Assembly: GCF_947305955.1 (NCBI RefSeq)
Contig: NZ_CAMZFB010000007.1
Span: 1 to 64,000 of the forward strand
Direction: 5' to 3'
DNA length: 64,000 nt
Origin: an uncultured Brevundimonas sp.
Lineage (GTDB): Bacteria > Pseudomonadota > Alphaproteobacteria > Caulobacterales > Caulobacteraceae
Position 1 is the stretch's first letter. Each line of letters begins with the position of its first letter. The translations under genes and the position numbers were made by a program. Shown here one piece after another: positions 26,333 through 35,591 of the stretch. The notes below the pieces were generated by a model. That model was not told where the DNA came from and made no database searches. It saw only the letters and a list, made by a program, of their open reading frames with translations.

Positions 26333-28606
26333 TCAGTAGCGCAGGTTGAGCGTCACCAGAGCCGAACGGCCCGGCGCGACATCGGCGTGGTGAACGCCGT
26401 TGGTGCGCATGATGTAGCGTTCGTCCCCCACGTTCTTGACGTTGATGGTGATCGAGGCGCGCTCGTTGATGTCGTACGAGCCCATCAGATCCACGCGGGT
26501 GTATTCGGGCGCATAGACGCGGTTGGTGCCGCCGCCTGCACCGTTCTGGTTCCCGCCCCACGACTTGGAGACGTAATAGACACCGCCGCCGACCGTCAGC
26601 TTTGGCAGCAGGCGATAGGTGGTGAACAGGCTGGCCGAATGCTCAGGGGTATTGGCCAGTTGCTCGCCGACGACGGTGCTGTTGTATGCCCCCTTCACCA
26701 GCTCGGAATCCTGCCACGTATAGCCGCCGAACACCTGCCACTTGTCGGTGATATTGCCGGCGACCGACAGTTCGACGCCCTTAACCTCAACCTCGCCCGC
26801 CTGCTCATAGACATCCGGTGCCACGAGGATGGCGGCGTTTTCGCGGGTCAGCTGGAAGGCGGCGATACCGAGCGACAGCCTGTCGTCGAACAGGTTGGCC
26901 TTGGCCCCGATTTCGAAGCTTTCGGTCTCTTCCGGATCCAGCAGCTGTCCTGCCAGATTGCCCGAACCCTGACCGTTGCCGGTGTTTTGGTCACCCGCAG
27001 AAATCGTCGGCGGGGTCGAGGACGTGGCCCACGAGGCATAGACGCTGGAGTTCTGGGTCGGCTTATAGACCAGGCCGACCTGATAGTTGGTGAAGCTCCA
27101 GTCACCCTTGCGCGGGGTATAGACAGGGGCGTTCACCGTGCCCGATGCATCGACGCCCTCGACCGAATAGTCGTCGTAGCGCAGGCCGAGATTGACGATG
27201 AATTTCTCGCCAATGTTGATCGAGTCGAAGCCATAGAGGGCCACGGTGTCAGTGGTGTTGCGGCTGACGACACTGCGGTCGATGGTGCCCTGCCAGCTGT
27301 CCGAGGTGTTCGGCGCGTAAAGCGGGGTGCAGTCAAAGCCCGTCATCGGGGCCGGACAGGCCGAACCACCGGTCGTGGTGATCGCATAGGAGGCGTTGCG
27401 GTTCTTCTCACGCGACAGCTCGACACCCAGATTGAAATTGTGGGTGATGGCTCCGGTCTGGAAGCTGCCGGTCAGGTCGGTGGCATTGGCGATGGTGGTG
27501 ACCGGGTTCCAGCGCGACTTGGTGCCGCGCTTCATCCACCACACGCTGTCGATCAGCTGGACGCCGCCATTGGTGACATTGCCGCCGTCACCCGGATTGG
27601 TGACCACATAGTCGTTGAGGGTTTCCGAATAGCGGCTGATGTTGCGCAGACGCAGGCCGTTATCGAACTCGTGCTGGAAGATGGCCGAGAAGGTATCGAC
27701 CGTGTTTTCCAGATAGTCGCGGTCCTTCACACCATAGAAGGCGTCGCGGTCGACGTTCAGGATGCCGCTGTCGTCATCACGGATGCCGGTCTTGGTGAAG
27801 AGCGGGATGCCGTAGTCGGGCATCTGGTTCGACGTCAGGTGATAATAGCTGGCGGTGAAGGTGGTGTCGGTACCAAGACCCGCCGCGAAGGCCACCGCCA
27901 GACCCCATTTGTCGTAGTCGACGCTGTCGCGGCCCGCGACATCGCCCTGCGCGCCCATCAGGTTCAGGCGAAGCGCCGAGTTGTCCGAAACCTTCCAGTT
28001 AGTATCGATCGTGCCGCGCACATAGCCGTCGGTGCCGACGCCGATCGAGCCATTGGTGAAGTCGTTGAGGCGCGGCTGTTTGGTGGCGAGGTTGATGCTG
28101 CCACCGCCCGAGCCACGGCCCGAATAAACGGCGTCCGGCCCCTTCACGACCTCGACCTGTTCGAGGTTGAAAAGCTCGCGCTGCTGGCCGCCGCTGTCGC
28201 GCATACCGTCGACGAAGATATTGTTGCCCGAGGCCTGACCACGGATGATCGGACGGTCGGCCAGCGGTTGTCCGCCTTCACCGGCACCCAGCGTAATACC
28301 GGGCGAGTTGGCCAGAATGTCCTGAAGCGACATGGCCGCCGACTGTTCAATCACCTGTTGCGGGATGACGGTCACGGCACGCGGCGTATCCACCAGCGGC
28401 GCGACGAACTGCGGGTCGTGCGGCTCGCGCTTCACCTTGCGACCGTGCACGTCGATGGTACCCAGATCGGTCGAGTCCTGACTGATACCTGCTGCATCGA
28501 CCGCATCGACCATGTCATTGGCCATTGCGGGCGCGGCACCCAGAACACCTGCGGCACCGCCCGCAAGGAACAGGGCTTTGATCGCCAGAGCACGAGTGTC
28601 GGTCAT
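26333..28606 (-). CDS. TonB-dependent siderophore receptor (Fiu/PiuA-like)
   Basis: Predicted 757 residues: signal peptide ([24 protein letters not shown], to about residue 29), plug domain near 65-195 ([59 protein letters not shown]), then a 22-strand barrel ending in the aromatic residue of LVTLNLRY. The plug is of the catecholate-type siderophore receptor class. Outer membrane, energised by TonB. Two Fur-box-like sites lie just upstream, and a PiuC hydroxylase gene follows in the same direction, so iron-repressed expression is expected. Confidence 0.93.
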   Translation of the reverse strand: MTDTRALAIKALFLAGGAAGVLGAAPAMANDMVDAVDAAGISQDSTDLGTIDVHGRKVKREPHDPQFVAPLVDTPRAVTVIPQQVIEQSAAMSLQDILANSPGITLGAGEGGQPLADRPIIRGQASGNNIFVDGMRDSGGQQRELFNLEQVEVVKGPDAVYSGRGSGGGSINLATKQPRLNDFTNGSIGVGTDGYVRGTIDTNWKVSDNSALRLNLMGAQGDVAGRDSVDYDKWGLAVAFAAGLGTDTTFTASYYHLTSNQMPDYGIPLFTKTGIRDDDSGILNVDRDAFYGVKDRDYLENTVDTFSAIFQHEFDNGLRLRNISRYSETLNDYVVTNPGDGGNVTNGGVQLIDSVWWMKRGTKSRWNPVTTIANATDLTGSFQTGAITHNFNLGVELSREKNRNASYAITTTGGSACPAPMTGFDCTPLYAPNTSDSWQGTIDRSVVSRNTTDTVALYGFDSINIGEKFIVNLGLRYDDYSVEGVDASGTVNAPVYTPRKGDWSFTNYQVGLVYKPTQNSSVYASWATSSTPPTISAGDQNTGNGQGSGNLAGQLLDPEETESFEIGAKANLFDDRLSLGIAAFQLTRENAAILVAPDVYEQAGEVEVKGVELSVAGNITDKWQVFGGYTWQDSELVKGAYNSTVVGEQLANTPEHSASLFTTYRLLPKLTVGGGVYYVSKSWGGNQNGAGGGTNRVYAPEYTRVDLMGSYDINERASITINVKNVGDERYIMRTNGVHHADVAPGRSALVTLNLRY

Positions 28607-28631
28607 TGGGGTTGCCTTCGCCTACGCTAGA

Positions 28632-28650
28632 AATGAGAGGCGTTCGCAAT
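28632..28650. promoter_or_regulatory. Second Fur-box-like site before the TonB receptor
   Basis: AATGAGAGGCGTTCGCAAT, about 25 bases before the receptor ATG. Its last ten bases CGTTCGCAAT are identical to the right half of the palindrome ahead of the PepSY gene. Confidence 0.4.
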
Positions 28651-28681
28651 AGCACAGCGACATCTCGCCGCAAGCAAAATT

Positions 28682-28700
28682 GATAATTGTTCTCATTATC
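28682..28700. promoter_or_regulatory. Fur box
   Basis: On the minus strand GATAATGAGAACAATTATC matches the classical 19-bp Fur consensus GATAATGATAATCATTATC at 16 of 19 positions. It lies in the divergent region between the TonB receptor and the trpR-like/his operon, 76 bases before the receptor start. Confidence 0.75.
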
Positions 28701-28774
28701 GGCCGAACTTTTTCGTGGACCAGACCAGCGCCCGGTTGACTGTGCCACTGTTACAGCATAGTGAAACAGCCGAA

Positions 28775-29086
28775 ATGACCTCCCTCCCCGACCAAGACCC
28801 CGAAACGACGGCGCGCGATGCGCTGCTGGACGCCTTTCTTTCCATGCGCACGCGTGAGGAAATGGCGGCGTTTCTGGCCGATCTTTGCACCCCCGCCGAA
28901 CTGCGCGCCTTTACCGAGCGCTGGCAGGTGGCGCGGCTCTTGGATGCTGGAGGCAAATCCTATCGCGAGATCGGTACCGAGGCGGGGGCCAGCCCCACCA
29001 CCGTGACCCGCGTCGCCCGCTATCTGAAGGACATGCCGCATCAGGGCTATCGCATCGCCCTGGACCGCATCGCCTCCGCTGACTGA
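28775..29086 (+). CDS. TrpR-like regulator of the YerC/YecD type
   Basis: Predicted 103 residues with the Trp-repressor fold: FLADLCTPAELRAFTERWQVARLLDAG, then a helix-turn-helix SYREIGTEAGASPTTVTRVARYL. The YerC/YecD subgroup differs from TrpR in tryptophan-binding residues and often precedes his genes in Xanthomonas-type genomes. ATG 28775 is preferred over the longer frame at 28715, though no strong ribosome site is seen. hisG starts 26 bases after its stop, so it is probably the first gene and local regulator of the operon (inference). Confidence 0.8.
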   Translation: MTSLPDQDPETTARDALLDAFLSMRTREEMAAFLADLCTPAELRAFTERWQVARLLDAGGKSYREIGTEAGASPTTVTRVARYLKDMPHQGYRIALDRIASAD

Positions 29087-29112
29087 ATATCCTGACCCTA
29101 GAAAGTAATCCC

Positions 29113-29991
29113 ATGAGCACCCAACAAGGTCGGCTCCGTATCGCCATTCAGAAATCCGGCCGTCTGGCCGATCGTTCGCTGGACCTGATCCGCGACGCCG
29201 GTCTGAAGTGGGTCAAGGGTCATAACGAGCTGCTGTACCGCGTCGAGAACTATCCCATCGACCTGATCCGCGTGCGTGACGACGACATCCCCACCTTCGT
29301 GGCCGATGGCGTCTGCGATCTGGGTATCGTGGGCGAGAACGTTCTGGAGGAAGGCCGCAACGGTGGCCCGAACGCCGAGATCGTCATGCCGCTGGGCTTT
29401 GGCCGCTGTACGTTGAAGCTGGCGACACTTCCGGGTGAGTGGAATGGCCCCAAGGATCTGGAAGGCCAGCGTATCGCCACCTCCTATCCCAACATCCTGA
29501 AGCGCTATTTGGAAGCCGAGGGCGTGAAGGCCGAGGTGGTGTTGATGCGCGGCGCGGTGGAAGTGGCCCCGCGTATGAAGCTGGCTGCCGCCATCTGCGA
29601 TCTGGTCTCGACCGGCGCAACGCTGGAGGCCAACGGCCTTGTCGCCCGCAACACCGTGTTTGATTCACAGGCTGTCCTGATCAAGTCGCCCAAGGCCCCC
29701 GAGCCGGAAATGGCCGACCTGCTGGAAAGCGTGATGGAGCGCATGTCGGGCGTGATTGCATCCTCGGGTGCTAAATACGTCATGATGAACGCCCCGCGCG
29801 CAGCGCTGGACGAGATCATCGCCATCCTGCCGGGTGCCGGATCCCCCACCATCATGCCGCTGGCCGGACGTGACGACGCCGTGGCCGTCCACGCCGTCTG
29901 TCAGGAAGCCGTGTTCTGGGAAACGCTCGAGAAGCTGAAGGCCGTCGGTGCCTCGGCCATCCTCGTCCTGCCCATCGAGAAGATGATGTGA
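29113..29991 (+). CDS. hisG: ATP phosphoribosyltransferase, long form
   Basis: Predicted 292 residues; first step of histidine synthesis (ATP + PRPP). Visible: RLRIAIQKSGRLADRSLDLI, the DLGIVGENVL motif, RIATSYPNILKRYL, and the PRPP loop LVSTGATLEANGL. The C-terminal ~75 residues (KYVMMNAPRAALDEIIAILP, TIMPL, VFWETLEKLKA) are the ACT-like regulatory domain of long-form HisG, so a HisZ partner is not needed and feedback inhibition by histidine is expected. It overlaps hisD by ATGA. Confidence 0.97.
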   Translation: MSTQQGRLRIAIQKSGRLADRSLDLIRDAGLKWVKGHNELLYRVENYPIDLIRVRDDDIPTFVADGVCDLGIVGENVLEEGRNGGPNAEIVMPLGFGRCTLKLATLPGEWNGPKDLEGQRIATSYPNILKRYLEAEGVKAEVVLMRGAVEVAPRMKLAAAICDLVSTGATLEANGLVARNTVFDSQAVLIKSPKAPEPEMADLLESVMERMSGVIASSGAKYVMMNAPRAALDEIIAILPGAGSPTIMPLAGRDDAVAVHAVCQEAVFWETLEKLKAVGASAILVLPIEKMM

Positions 29992-31298
29992 TGAAGACCT
30001 TCGACTGGTCCCAACTGGACGAGGCGCAAAAGCGCGAGGCTCTGACCCGTCCCGCACAGCGCGTTGCTGCCGACGTTACCAATGTCGTGCGCGAAATCAT
30101 GCAGGACGTCGCCCTGCGTGGCGGTGCCGCCGTCACCGACTGGTGCGTGAAGCTGGATGGCGCACCACCGCGCCGTGTTCCGATTAACAACGAGACGATC
30201 AGCGCTGCCCGCGATCAGCTGGCCCCTGCCGACACCCGCGCCATCCGTATGGCGGCGGAAAACATCCGCGTCTTCCATCAGGCAACCAAGCCGTCGGACA
30301 CCGAGCTGGTAGAAACCACCGCAGGCGTCCGCTCCAAGCTCGCTTGGCGCGCCATCGGTGCGGCGGGAATCTATGTGCCGGGCGGTACCGCGCCGCTTTT
30401 CTCTTCGCTGCTGATGCAGGCCATTCCGGCGCAGGTGGCGGGCGTGAAGACCCGCGTCGCCGTGACCCCGCCATCCAAGGACGGCAGCGTTCACCCCGCC
30501 ATGATCCTTGCCGCCGCAGAGGCTGGCCTCGATGCCCTCTGGGCCATCGGTGGGGCGCAGGCTATCGCCGCCCTGACCTTTGGCGTCGAGCTTGAGGACG
30601 GCGTGATCCCGCGCTGTGACAAGCTGTTTGGCCCCGGCAATGCCTATGTGGCCGAGGCCAAGAAACAGGCCAATGCCCTGCCTGCCGGTCCTGCCGTGGA
30701 CATGCCCGCCGGTCCGTCCGAACTGATGGTCGTGGCCGACAGCGCCGCCGATCCGGTCATTGCCGCCGCCGACCTTCTGTCCCAAGCGGAACACGACAAG
30801 GACGCGCAGGTCATCCTCGTCGCCACCACCAAGACTGCTCTTCAGGCCATTCTGGAAGAGGTCGAGGAACAGGTCGCCACCCTGCCGCGCGCCGAGATCG
30901 CCCGCGCGTCTCTGGGTGAAGCCCGCGCCATCCTCGCGCGCAATCCGGACGATGTGATCGAGGCCATCAACATGTACGGCCCCGAACACCTTGCGCTCCA
31001 GACCGAGGACGCCGGTGATCTGGTCGACCGTATCGAAGCTGCCGGTGCCATCTTCGTCGGTGGCTGGGCCGCTGAAACCCTCGGCGACTATGCCGCCGGT
31101 CCCAGCCACGTCCTGCCGACCGATGGCGGTGCCCGCACGCTGGGCGGTATCACCACCGCCAGCTTCATGACCTCAATGTCGGTGCAGTACGTCAATGAGG
31201 AGGGTGCCCGCACCCTCGGCCCCATCGCCGCCCGCCTTGCGCGTCTGGAAGGGCTGGAAGCCCACGCCCGCGCCGCAGATTACAGGAGCGAGGCATGA
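29988..31298 (+). CDS. hisD: Histidinol dehydrogenase
   Basis: Predicted 436 residues, full length. It oxidises histidinol to histidine in two NAD-dependent steps. Family motifs: IGAAGIYVPGGTAPLFSSLL, IGGAQAIAALTFGVE, LFGPGNAYVAEAKKQA, the AGPSELMVVAD core, LLSQAEHDKDAQ with Zn-ligand region, and YGPEHLALQTED; C-terminal GPSHVLPTDGGARTLGG. Overlaps hisG before it and the fused gene after it, both by four bases. Confidence 0.97.
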   Translation: MMKTFDWSQLDEAQKREALTRPAQRVAADVTNVVREIMQDVALRGGAAVTDWCVKLDGAPPRRVPINNETISAARDQLAPADTRAIRMAAENIRVFHQATKPSDTELVETTAGVRSKLAWRAIGAAGIYVPGGTAPLFSSLLMQAIPAQVAGVKTRVAVTPPSKDGSVHPAMILAAAEAGLDALWAIGGAQAIAALTFGVELEDGVIPRCDKLFGPGNAYVAEAKKQANALPAGPAVDMPAGPSELMVVADSAADPVIAAADLLSQAEHDKDAQVILVATTKTALQAILEEVEEQVATLPRAEIARASLGEARAILARNPDDVIEAINMYGPEHLALQTEDAGDLVDRIEAAGAIFVGGWAAETLGDYAAGPSHVLPTDGGARTLGGITTASFMTSMSVQYVNEEGARTLGPIAARLARLEGLEAHARAADYRSEA

Positions 31299-32719
31299 GC
31301 CTGCCTGCCCCCTTTGCCCCGCTGGTCGCGGCCAATGACGGTCTCGACAACTATCCGTCCAGCCCGTCGGCTCTGGCCGCGCGCATGGCCGAAATCTATG
31401 GCGTCGAGACCGATCAGGTCCTGCCGGTGCGTGGCCTGACCCACGCGCTGGAACTGGTCTGGCGTCTGGCGTTGAAGGAAGGCGGTTCGGTCGAGGCCCC
31501 CAAAGCCGAGCCCTATGCCCGCCTGCAATCCATCTATCCGGCCAAGGGGGATGACATCGCCGTGGTGGCCCGTGCCATCGGCTCGGTCGAAGCCATCGCC
31601 GAGATGGCCCAGCGCGTCGCTCCGGCTCTGCTGGTCATCGACGAGGGCGTGATCGAGTTTTCCGACGCACCGTCCGCCGCCACCATCATCAAGGACGTGC
31701 CGAACCTGATCGTCCTGCGCAGCCTGTCGCTGGCCTATGGTCTGGCGGGTGCCCGCGTGGGGGCCGCCCTGGCCCAGCCGCAGACGCTGGAGCGTCTGGC
31801 CTCGGTGATCGAGCCCTATGCCCTGCCCGCCCCGCTGGTGAAACTGGCGCAGCAGGCGCTGGACCCGTCGCGCATGCTGGAGAATGCCGAGCGCATCGCC
31901 GGTGTCCGCCGCGAGCGCGACCGTCTGGTGCGTGAACTGTCGCGCATCATGCCGGTGGATCAGGGCGTCGGCCCCGTGATCATCGCCCGCCCCGAGAACG
32001 TCGAAGCGGCGGTGGCCCAACTCAAGACCTTCGGCATTGCTGCCGATGTGTCGGAACAACGCCTGCGCCTGCCCGTATCGCTGAAGGCCGAGGTCAACGA
32101 CCGCCTGCTGGCCGCGTTCGGCATGAATGTCGGCAGGGTGCGCGCCCCGCGTATCGGCCAATCGGTCCGAGACACCAAGGAAACCCGCATCGTCTGCACG
32201 GTGAACCTTGATGAATCCGGTCCGGTGAAGATCGAAACCGGCGTCGGTTTCTTTGACCACATGCTGGAACAGATCGCGGCCCACGGCGGCTTCTCGCTGC
32301 GCCTCAAGTGCGAGGGCGATCTGTTCACCGATCCGCACCACACCATCGAGGACAGCGCGATTGCCCTCGGCCAAGCCCTGAAACAGGCGCTGGGCGAGCG
32401 CAAGGGTATCCAGCGCTATGGCTTCGTCCTGCCGATGGACGAGGCCAATGCGGTTGTCTCCATCGACCTGTCGGGCCGACCCTATCCGGTATTCGAGGGC
32501 ACGTTCGATACGCCCTACATCGGTGAATACCGCACCGACCTGACGGCCCACGTCTTCCGCTCGCTGGCAGAGCATCTGGGAGCGGCCGTCCACATCAAGG
32601 TCACCGGCACCGACGACCACCACAAGACCGAGGCCTGCTACAAGGGCTTTGGCCGTGCGCTGCGTCAGGCCATCAAGGTTGAGGGCGACGCCATTCCGTC
32701 GACCAAGGGCGTCCTATGA
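31295..32719 (+). CDS. hisB: Fusion of a degenerate HisC-like domain with imidazoleglycerol-phosphate dehydratase
   Basis: Predicted 474 residues. Residues about 1-268 have a HisC-type fold, shortened by roughly 90 residues, and have lost the chemistry: where HisC reads TLSKAFGLAG this reads SLSLAYGLAG, so the PLP lysine is Leu146; the DEAY motif is DEGV (116-119); the SPNNPTG motif is absent. Residues about 282-474 are an intact IGPD: TKETRI, GVGFFDHMLEQIA, HHTIED (His338, His339, Glu342), DDHHKTEA and SKGVL-like STKGVL end. The dehydratase should work; the aminotransferase should not. No HAD phosphatase domain is present. Confidence 0.9.
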   Translation: MSLPAPFAPLVAANDGLDNYPSSPSALAARMAEIYGVETDQVLPVRGLTHALELVWRLALKEGGSVEAPKAEPYARLQSIYPAKGDDIAVVARAIGSVEAIAEMAQRVAPALLVIDEGVIEFSDAPSAATIIKDVPNLIVLRSLSLAYGLAGARVGAALAQPQTLERLASVIEPYALPAPLVKLAQQALDPSRMLENAERIAGVRRERDRLVRELSRIMPVDQGVGPVIIARPENVEAAVAQLKTFGIAADVSEQRLRLPVSLKAEVNDRLLAAFGMNVGRVRAPRIGQSVRDTKETRIVCTVNLDESGPVKIETGVGFFDHMLEQIAAHGGFSLRLKCEGDLFTDPHHTIEDSAIALGQALKQALGERKGIQRYGFVLPMDEANAVVSIDLSGRPYPVFEGTFDTPYIGEYRTDLTAHVFRSLAEHLGAAVHIKVTGTDDHHKTEACYKGFGRALRQAIKVEGDAIPSTKGVL

Positions 32720-33321
32720 GCAACGTCACCTTGATTGGTTACGGCTCGGGCAATGTCGCCTCGGTCCGGTTTGCGCTGGAACGTCTGGGCGCGCGGGTCC
32801 GCATCACTGCCGACCCCACCGATGTGCTGGAATCCGAGCGCGTGATCCTACCGGGTGTGGGGGCTGCGGGCTATGCCATGAAGCGTCTGCAGGCCCTTGG
32901 TCTGGTCGAAGCCCTGCGCGCTTTCGAGCGCCCGCTGATGGGCGTCTGTCTTGGCCAGCAACTTCTGTTCGAAGCCTCGGACGAGGATGGCGATATCGAG
33001 ATGCTGGGCCTGATCCCCGGTCGCGTGACCGCTATCGAGCCTCGCCCCTCCCTGCCCTCGCCCCACATGGGCTGGAGCCGCCTGAGCAAACGCCGTGACG
33101 ATCCTTTGCTGGACGGCGTGACCGATGGCGAATGGGCCTATTTCGTCCACGGCTTTGTCTGCCCCGATGGCGAGGCGACCATTTCGGCAGCCGACTATGG
33201 CGGCCTGCCTGTCCCCGCCGTGGTCAACCACAAGAACCGCTGGGGCTGCCAGTTCCACCCCGAGCGCTCGGCCAAGACCGGCGCGCGTATCCTTAAAAAC
33301 TTCCTTGAGTTGCCCGCATGA
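32716..33321 (+). CDS. hisH: Imidazole glycerol phosphate synthase, glutaminase subunit
   Basis: Predicted 201 residues. Class I glutamine amidotransferase triad: nucleophile Cys78 in GVCLGQQLLFE, and His/Glu in QFHPERS near residue 188. ILPGVGAAGYAM and HMGWSRL are typical of HisH. It supplies ammonia through a channel to HisF, encoded two genes downstream. Overlaps flanking genes by four bases on both sides. Confidence 0.96.
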   Translation: MSNVTLIGYGSGNVASVRFALERLGARVRITADPTDVLESERVILPGVGAAGYAMKRLQALGLVEALRAFERPLMGVCLGQQLLFEASDEDGDIEMLGLIPGRVTAIEPRPSLPSPHMGWSRLSKRRDDPLLDGVTDGEWAYFVHGFVCPDGEATISAADYGGLPVPAVVNHKNRWGCQFHPERSAKTGARILKNFLELPA

Positions 33322-34049
33322 TAATCTATCCCGCCATTGACCTGAAAGACGGTGTCGCGGTGCGTCTGATGCACGGCGACTTCGACAAGGTCACCCGTTA
33401 CGACGACAACCCCGCCAGCCGCCTCGCCGCCTTTGCCGCCGAGGGTGCCGAATGGGTCCACATCGTCGATCTGGACGGGGCCAAGGCCGGTGCCGCCCGC
33501 CAATACGAACTGGTCGGCGAAATGGCCAAGGCTGTGGATGTGAAAATCCAGTGCGGCGGCGGCGTCCGTTCCGAGGACGACGTCAAACGCCTGCTGGACA
33601 ATGGCGTCAGCCGCGTGGTCGTCGGCTCTCTGGCCGTCACCCAGTCAGATCAGGTTCTGGCATGGCTGGACCAGTTCGGTGCCGAGGCGATTACGCTGGC
33701 GCTGGACGTCAAGTTCGAGGACGGCCAGCCCGTTCCGGCGCTCAAGGGCTGGACCCAGTCGGCGGGTGTGGACCTGTGGACCGTACTGGACCGGTATCCG
33801 CCCGAACTGCTGACCCACGTTCTGATGACCGATGTCAGCCGCGACGGTGCCCTGACGGGGGCCAACCTCGACCTGCTGGCCGAAGCGCTGCGCCGTCGCC
33901 CCGAACTGAAGATTCAGGCCTCGGGCGGTGTCGCCACCCTGGCCGATCTGACCGGAGCCAAGGCCATTGGCTGCGACGGGGCCATCACAGGCCGCGCTAT
34001 CTATGAGGGCAGGTTCACCGTCTCCGAAGCCATCAAGGCCGTCGCCTGA
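33318..34049 (+). CDS. hisA: ProFAR isomerase
   Basis: Predicted 243 residues, (beta-alpha)8 barrel. The catalytic acid Asp8 lies in IIYPAIDLKDG and the second aspartate in LMTDVSRDGALTG; the phosphate-binding loops IQCGGGVRSEDDV and IQASGGVATLADL show the half-barrel duplication shared with HisF. Catalyses the Amadori rearrangement of ProFAR to PRFAR. Starts within the hisH stop (ATGA). Confidence 0.97.
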   Translation: MIIYPAIDLKDGVAVRLMHGDFDKVTRYDDNPASRLAAFAAEGAEWVHIVDLDGAKAGAARQYELVGEMAKAVDVKIQCGGGVRSEDDVKRLLDNGVSRVVVGSLAVTQSDQVLAWLDQFGAEAITLALDVKFEDGQPVPALKGWTQSAGVDLWTVLDRYPPELLTHVLMTDVSRDGALTGANLDLLAEALRRRPELKIQASGGVATLADLTGAKAIGCDGAITGRAIYEGRFTVSEAIKAVA

Positions 34050-34080
34050 TGACCGGACTTTTCTATAGGAGCGGGGTTCA

Positions 34081-34848
34081 ATGACCGCCCGCCGTATCAT
34101 CCCCTGCCTCGATGTGAAGGACGGACGCGTCGTCAAAGGCGTGCGCTTCGAAGGCCACCGCGATATGGGCGACGCCGCCGAACTGGCCGCCCGTTACCGT
34201 GACGCCGGTGCCGACGAGCTGGTCTTTTACGACATCACCGCCAGCCCCGAAGGCCGCACCCTCGACTATTCCTGGGTTCAGGACATCGCCCGCCTGCTGG
34301 ACATTCCTTTCTGTGTCGCGGGCGGCATCCGCACGGTCGAACAGGCCTCGCGCTGCCTCGACCACGGCGCGGACAAGGTGTCGATCAACTCGCCCGCCCT
34401 TGAGCGCCCTGAGCTGATCGCCGAAATGGCCGAGCGTCTGGGCCGCCAGTGCGTAGTGGTCGGCGTCGACAGCGCGTTCCAGGACGGAGAATGGAAGGTC
34501 CACAAATACACCGGCGATCCCAATGCCCGTCGTGGCGCGGGCAAGCTGACGATGGACTGGATTATCGAGGCGCAAACCCTCGGTGCCGGCGAGATCGTGC
34601 TGAACTGCATCGATCAGGACGGCGTACGTAAAGGCTATGACATCGCCCAGCTGGGCGTCGCCCGCGAAAAGCTGACCATTCCGCTGGTCGCGTCCGGCGG
34701 TGCGGGGGCCCCCGAACATTTCCTGTCGGCGTTCAAGGATGCCGATGTTTCCGGCGCATTGGCCGCGAGTGTCTTCCACTCCGGTGCCATCGCCATTCCC
34801 GATCTTAAAGCCTACCTCGATCAGAACGGGGTGGAGGTACGCATATGA
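34081..34848 (+). CDS. hisF: Imidazole glycerol phosphate synthase, cyclase subunit
   Basis: Predicted 255 residues. Catalytic Asp11 lies in [16 protein letters not shown] and the second Asp in [24 protein letters not shown] and [15 protein letters not shown] are the phosphate loops. With HisH it forms IGP and AICAR from PRFAR and ammonia. It is the only his gene separated by a gap (31 bases after hisA) and has its own strong AGGAGCGGGG ribosome site. Confidence 0.97.
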   Translation: MTARRIIPCLDVKDGRVVKGVRFEGHRDMGDAAELAARYRDAGADELVFYDITASPEGRTLDYSWVQDIARLLDIPFCVAGGIRTVEQASRCLDHGADKVSINSPALERPELIAEMAERLGRQCVVVGVDSAFQDGEWKVHKYTGDPNARRGAGKLTMDWIIEAQTLGAGEIVLNCIDQDGVRKGYDIAQLGVAREKLTIPLVASGGAGAPEHFLSAFKDADVSGALAASVFHSGAIAIPDLKAYLDQNGVEVRI

Positions 34849-35471
34849 GCGATCTGAAATCTTCCGTGGACGTGTCGGCCATCGACTTTGGCAAGGGCAA
34901 CGGCCTGATCCCTGCCGTAGTGCAGGACGCCGATACGCTTCAGGTCCTGACGCTGGCCTATATGGACAAGGCCGCGCTGGAAGAGACGCTGGAGAGCGGA
35001 CAAGCCACCTTCTTCTCGCGCTCGCGCGGGGGCCGTTGGCGCAAGGGTGAAACCTCGGGCGACTTCCTCAATGTCGTGTCGGTGACGCCGGACTGCGATG
35101 CCGATGCCGTGGTCGTAAAGGTGCGTCCGGTCGCCCAAAACGCCTGTCACCTGAACCGCACTTCCTGCTTCGGCGACGAGGTCGCACCGGGCGTGGGCCA
35201 ACTGGCCAGACTGGAGCGCATCATCGCGGTGCGCGCTGCTGCCGATCCGGAAGAAAGCTGGACCGCCCGCCTGATGCAAAAAGGTGTAAAGCGGATCGCC
35301 CAGAAGGTGGGTGAGGAAGGCGTTGAAACCGCCCTTGCCGCCACCGCAGGTCCGGATGAGGAAGTGGCCAATGAAGCCGCCGATCTCATCTATCACCTGC
35401 TGGTTCTGCTGCACGCGCGCCAGATGAAGCTGGAAGACGTTGTGCAAGTTCTGCGGGCCCGCGAGAAATAG
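34845..35471 (+). CDS. hisIE: Bifunctional PR-AMP cyclohydrolase / PR-ATP pyrophosphatase
   Basis: Predicted 208 residues. Residues about 1-110 are HisI ([57 protein letters not shown] with metal-binding Cys/His); residues about 118-208 are HisE ([46 protein letters not shown]). They perform steps 3 and 2 of the pathway. Fused HisIE is usual in gammaproteobacteria and Bacteroidetes; most alphaproteobacteria have two genes, which supports acquisition of the operon from outside. Confidence 0.95.
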   Translation: MSDLKSSVDVSAIDFGKGNGLIPAVVQDADTLQVLTLAYMDKAALEETLESGQATFFSRSRGGRWRKGETSGDFLNVVSVTPDCDADAVVVKVRPVAQNACHLNRTSCFGDEVAPGVGQLARLERIIAVRAAADPEESWTARLMQKGVKRIAQKVGEEGVETALAATAGPDEEVANEAADLIYHLLVLLHARQMKLEDVVQVLRAREK

Positions 35472-35591
35472 GCCCGCACCCAAGGCGGATGTCCGAATTA
35501 AGTCAGTAACATGGCTGTGCTTTGCGTCTTTTCGCGCCGCAGCTATAGCAGGACTAACTGAACGCTGACGTTCGTCTTGGAGACCCCATCT

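Noticed and set aside
28742..28775. CTGTTACAGCATAGTGAAACAG palindrome as a TrpR-like operator
   Set aside because: Arms CTGTT/AACAG are short and the similarity to the operator of E. coli TrpR is weak; too little to support a site.
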